DNA from: Desulfobacteraceae bacterium
GTDB lineage: Bacteria; Desulfobacterota; Desulfobacteria; Desulfobacterales; Desulfobacteraceae
DNA: 7,494 bases
Direction of reading: 5' to 3'
Assembly (NCBI GenBank): GCA_011390435.1
Contig: JAABSK010000126.1
Coordinates: 1 to 7,494, forward strand
Under the pieces are notes generated by a model that saw nothing but the letters and a program-made list of their open reading frames with translations, was not told the DNA's origin and made no database searches. This document shows, in pieces, positions 4,629-7,494 of the stretch; position 1 is the stretch's first letter; each line of letters starts with the position of its first letter. The position numbers were made by a program, and so were the translations under genes.

Positions 4629-6925
4629 ACCCTGCTGTCTGCCAGCACGTCACGGACCACGGCAGCCAGTTTGTTTTTCAGTATCGGTTTCATGATAAAG
4701 GCTTTGATGCCGGCGGCACCTGCCTCTTCTTTTGACAGATTCATGCTGAATCCCGAGCACAGAATCACCGGCAGGTCCGGCCGGATTTTCATCAGCTCTC
4801 CGGCCAGCCGGTCCCCTTTCATGCCGGGCATGGTCAGGTCCGTGATCACCAGGTCGAACCGGTCCGGGTCGGCCGTGATCAGGGCCAGGGCATCCAGGGG
4901 ATCGGTGCGGATCTCTGCTGTGTATCCCAGATGTTCCAGAAGCTGTCTGCCCAAATCTGCAATGGCGGGCTCATCATCCACAAACAGGATGCAGGCATCG
5001 CTTCGGGCAGCGGCAGCCGGGGCCGTTATTTCCGTTACCATTTCGGCCGGGGCGTCTATGACCGGAAAATAAATGTGAAAAGTGGTGCCCTGTCCCGGGG
5101 TGCTGGAAACAGTGATGCCTCCGCTGCAGGATTTGATGATCCCCTGCACCGTGGCAAGGCCCAGCCCGGTGCCTTCCCCGGGTTTTTTTGTGGTGAAATA
5201 GGGGTCGAAAATTTTCGGCAGAATGTCCGGTGCAATTCCGTTCCCGGTATCGCCCACCGTCAATTTCAGGTATTTTCCCGGTGAAAGGCCCGGATCTGTT
5301 TCAGCCGTATCCAGATCCAGGGTGATGCCGGAAAGTTTGACCGTCAACGCTCCGCCGCTTTGATCCATGGCATGGGCCGCATTCGTGCACAGGTTCATGA
5401 GGACCTGGTGGATCCGGGTGGGGTCCGCCTGGATTGTGCCGGAGTCCGGCTGGATCTGCTGCCGGATCTCAATGGATGTCGGCAGGGTCGATTTGAGAAA
5501 TTTGAGGACTTCCTTGATGATGGGCCCGATCTGAATGGGGGCCGCATTCTGCTCTTTCTGCCGGCTGAAGGCAAGGATCTGCATCACCAGGTTTCTGGCG
5601 CGTTCCCCGGCCTTGTAAACCTGTGCAAGGTCTGCCTGGGCCGGGCTGTCTTTCGGCAGCCGGGCCATGGCCAGCTGAGAATACCCGATAATGGCGGATA
5701 AAATGTTGTTGAAATCATGGGCAATGCCCCCGGCCAGGCTGCCGATGGCTTCCAGTTTCTGGGCCTGCCGGAGCCGCGTTTCCGCCTGCCGGCGCCTGGA
5801 GATATCCCGGGTCACTCCGATAATGCCGGTCAGGCTGCCGTCTGCATCCCGGATAAAGACGGCCCGTGTCTCGGTCCACACCGTGGTGCCGTCCCTGCGG
5901 ACAATTTCCAGTTGCAGGGAGCGGTTTTTTTGGAGAGACCCTTTCCCCATTTTTTTCTCCAGAGAGGTGCCCTGCCTGTACACTGTCATTGCCTTTTTGA
6001 ACGACGCAGGTGTAAAACGCGCCTGCAGTGATCCGGCCGCGAATTCTTCCGGACTGAACCCGGTCAGCGGTTCCACAGACGGGCTGATATAAGTGAAGCG
6101 CCTTTCCATGTCCATGGTCCAGATCACATCGATCACATTTTCAGCCAGCAGCCGGTAGTGGGCCTGGCTCTTCTTCAGAGAATCCCCGGTCCGAATGACC
6201 CGGTCCCACAGATCATTGATGGCCCCGGCCAGCTGATCCAGTTCATCCCCTTGAAAAGACGGGTCTTTATTGTCTTTGAGAACCAGCGGCAGAACCGGCT
6301 GGTCAATATGCAATCCCCGGGTATAAGTGACCATACGGATCAGGTGCCGGGTGATCACATATTGAATGATCAGAAAGATGCACAAGGCCGCGACAAATGT
6401 TTTGACGGCATTGGAAACCAGGATCACCAGTGTTTTGTCCCAGAGCCGCTGGTAAACGCTGGTGAGGCTGGCCGCCACCAGCAGGAAGGCATGCTGGGCC
6501 CCCTCGCCGGGGTCGGATGGATAGGTGAGTTTGAATTCCCGGCAGATGGTGCGGTTTTCCGGCAGGGTTCCCATTTTTGTCAGGGTTTGTCGGGTGTTGT
6601 CCAAAGGTTCGCTGATTTCCAGGTACACAATATCCTTTAAATTGAATACCCCTGCCAGCAGCAGGTTCATCTGTTGGTAGTCCATGTTGTAAGCATGGAC
6701 CGCAAGCGGCTCAAGATAGCTGTCCCGGATAAAACCGATATGACCATGAATGTCGGACAGGTCTCTGCGATAATCTGTGTACAGCTGAACCCCGGTGCTC
6801 AGCAGGGTGAAAAATGAGCTGCACAGCAGAATATACAGCAGCACCCGCCGGGTCAGGCCTGGGCGGTGGAACAAAGCGATCTGTTCCAGAATAAGGGAAC
6901 GTTTTTTCAATTTCTGCGGTTTCAT
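4625..6925 (-). CDS. Hybrid sensor histidine kinase HK2 (TM-periplasmic-TM-PAS-HisKA-HATPase-receiver)
   Basis: A 766-residue inner-membrane hybrid kinase. It has a short cytoplasmic N-terminus, a first membrane helix at about 28-48, a periplasmic segment of about 115 residues containing YLEPLAVHAYNMDYQQMN (family not named with confidence), a second helix at about 166-190, and a HAMP-like linker. A PAS domain follows at about 256-375 (LLAENVIDVIWTMD... to IGVTRDISRRR). The HisKA H-box is GGIAHDFNNILS with phospho-acceptor His403. The HATPase domain shows the N-box (HQVLMNLCTNAAHAMD), DTGNGIAPD and GTGLGLATV. The C-terminal receiver (about 643-766) has the acidic pair Asp650/Asp651, phospho-acceptor Asp696 in VITDLTMPG, Ser724 and Lys746, so it looks functional. 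ATG at 6925 overlaps the stop of the binding protein, and its stop overlaps the next start. Its kinase core is nearly the same as that of HK1. No output domain follows the receiver. Confidence 0.95.
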   Translation of the reverse strand: MKPQKLKKRSLILEQIALFHRPGLTRRVLLYILLCSSFFTLLSTGVQLYTDYRRDLSDIHGHIGFIRDSYLEPLAVHAYNMDYQQMNLLLAGVFNLKDIVYLEISEPLDNTRQTLTKMGTLPENRTICREFKLTYPSDPGEGAQHAFLLVAASLTSVYQRLWDKTLVILVSNAVKTFVAALCIFLIIQYVITRHLIRMVTYTRGLHIDQPVLPLVLKDNKDPSFQGDELDQLAGAINDLWDRVIRTGDSLKKSQAHYRLLAENVIDVIWTMDMERRFTYISPSVEPLTGFSPEEFAAGSLQARFTPASFKKAMTVYRQGTSLEKKMGKGSLQKNRSLQLEIVRRDGTTVWTETRAVFIRDADGSLTGIIGVTRDISRRRQAETRLRQAQKLEAIGSLAGGIAHDFNNILSAIIGYSQLAMARLPKDSPAQADLAQVYKAGERARNLVMQILAFSRQKEQNAAPIQIGPIIKEVLKFLKSTLPTSIEIRQQIQPDSGTIQADPTRIHQVLMNLCTNAAHAMDQSGGALTVKLSGITLDLDTAETDPGLSPGKYLKLTVGDTGNGIAPDILPKIFDPYFTTKKPGEGTGLGLATVQGIIKSCSGGITVSSTPGQGTTFHIYFPVIDAPAEMVTEITAPAAAARSDACILFVDDEPAIADLGRQLLEHLGYTAEIRTDPLDALALITADPDRFDLVITDLTMPGMKGDRLAGELMKIRPDLPVILCSGFSMNLSKEEAGAAGIKAFIMKPILKNKLAAVVRDVLADSRV
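4976..5763 (-). repeat. Direct repeat copy B: kinase core in HK2
   Basis: This is the partner of 880-1667, in the same orientation and of equal length, inside the intact HK2 gene. Here the receiver continues to its normal end. Upstream of 5763 the PAS and membrane regions share no visible similarity with HK1. The pair is long and similar enough to recombine, which would delete or duplicate about 4.1 kb between them. Confidence 0.9.
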
Positions 6926-7494
6926 TTTTCCGCATCACTCCAGTCTTCAAGACCATACTTTTTCAATATCTCTGAAAGCACACCTGATTTTCTCAATTCT
7001 TTCATTCCTCGGGTCAGCATGTCAGCGTATCGGAGGGCATTTTCAAGTTCGGGTGAAAATGCGATATAAATTTTTTCCGTGTCGGCAGTACCTGCTTCGT
7101 CAAATTCATCGGGTATACCGGTTTTGTGAAGGTAATGCTGAAACACGAGCCGGTCTTCGATAAGGACGTCTATTCTGTTTGTTACAAGTTTTCTGACATT
7201 CAGTTCAAGTCCGGTTTCACCGCTGATGACCTGAACTTTTGCCGGATCTGACTGGTACTGTCTGATGTATGTATCGAACAGGGTACCGTATGAATAGTTG
7301 CGGATGACCCCCAGGGTGACATGATCCAGGGATGCCGGCCCGTCATAACGCCAGGGGGTACCCTTTTTTACATAAAAGGTGTGACAGGCAAGACCCTGTT
7401 CAACATCTGGAAACACAAAATCAGGGGTTTCTGTCATGCCGGCGCCGATGATGCCGTCATACTGCCCGATCCGTGTGCCATAGATGGCGCGTGC
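6922..7494 (-). CDS. Family 3 periplasmic solute-binding protein, partial (N-terminus beyond window)
   Basis: This is the C-terminal 190 residues of an extracytoplasmic solute-binding protein of the amino-acid type (SBP_bac_3 family). The reading frame is open through the Met codon at 7437 to the window edge, so that Met is internal; the added residues include GQYDGIIGAGMTETPD, the usual pattern where the family has '(G)kyDgiia.m..t..r'. Further on come a GVIRNYSYG hinge-like strand, a VTNRIDVLIEDR strand and a typical final helix ending LSEILKKYGLEDW. The signal peptide and first lobe are outside the window. The stop overlaps the start of HK2 by four bases (ATGA), so the two are probably co-translated. 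No ABC permease or ATPase follows, which suggests (inference) that this protein senses a ligand for the kinase rather than feeding a transporter. The family call is firm; the ligand cannot be read from sequence. Confidence 0.9.
   Translation of the reverse strand, partial: ARAIYGTRIGQYDGIIGAGMTETPDFVFPDVEQGLACHTFYVKKGTPWRYDGPASLDHVTLGVIRNYSYGTLFDTYIRQYQSDPAKVQVISGETGLELNVRKLVTNRIDVLIEDRLVFQHYLHKTGIPDEFDEAGTADTEKIYIAFSPELENALRYADMLTRGMKELRKSGVLSEILKKYGLEDWSDAEK

Noticed and set aside
6158..6640. A 160-codon plus-strand open frame.
   Set aside because: It is wholly antisense to HK2, whose membrane, HAMP-like and PAS-proximal segments are convincing; the plus-strand product shows no recognisable domain.

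Overview
All recognisable genes lie on the minus strand, so the window is read from high to low coordinates. The gene set is dense two-component signalling: long membrane histidine kinases, PAS and CHASE-type sensors, and a Cys-rich 'LIPICSYC...ICPEC' tail. Together with the CACGAAG-type palindrome, this points to a sulfate-reducing-type member of the Desulfobacterota, Desulfobacteraceae-like. That placement comes from general familiarity with these families, not from a search.

Layout in order of transcription. (1) 7494-6922: the C-terminal 190 residues of a family 3 periplasmic solute-binding protein, cut by the window edge. (2) 6925-4625: HK2, a complete membrane sensor kinase with PAS, HisKA, HATPase and receiver domains. 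(3) 4628-3375: a CHASE4-HAMP membrane sensor with no kinase domain, ending in a CxxC...CxxC tail. These three genes are joined by two ATGA stop/start overlaps and look like one translationally coupled signalling unit. (4) 3325-2948: a truncated PAS gene whose second half is replaced by a 73-base CACGAAG hairpin repeat. (5) 2958-703: HK1, a second membrane kinase with a different sensor but nearly the same kinase core as HK2; its receiver breaks off after the first strand. (6) 668-420 and 427-17: a ribbon-helix-helix antitoxin and PIN-domain toxin pair, with its own promoter and palindrome at about 690-728.

The most informative structure is hidden at 769-880. Just where HK1 loses its receiver, the DNA contains a piece of the start of the CHASE4 gene joined to a piece of its end, in the same order as in the intact HK2-CHASE4 pair upstream. 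This is the remnant of a second HK-receiver plus CHASE4 module that has collapsed through two internal deletions. The window therefore records a module duplication, replacement of the sensor half of one copy (or of the kinase half by conversion), then decay next to a toxin-antitoxin cassette.

Base composition supports a mosaic. Single 60-base lines counted by hand give 32% GC at 1-60 (toxin), 35% at 2761-2820 (HK1 sensor half), 57% at 1141-1200 (HK1 kinase core) and 73% at 5761-5820 (HK2).

Likely working model (inference): the binding protein reports a small periplasmic ligand to HK2, HK2 phosphorylates its own receiver, and the CHASE4 protein adds a second periplasmic input with the Cys tail as its cytoplasmic end. 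HK1 has lost its own phospho-acceptor and would need another receiver. No DNA-binding or enzymatic output protein is visible in the window. No stretch longer than 300 bases is without a gene.
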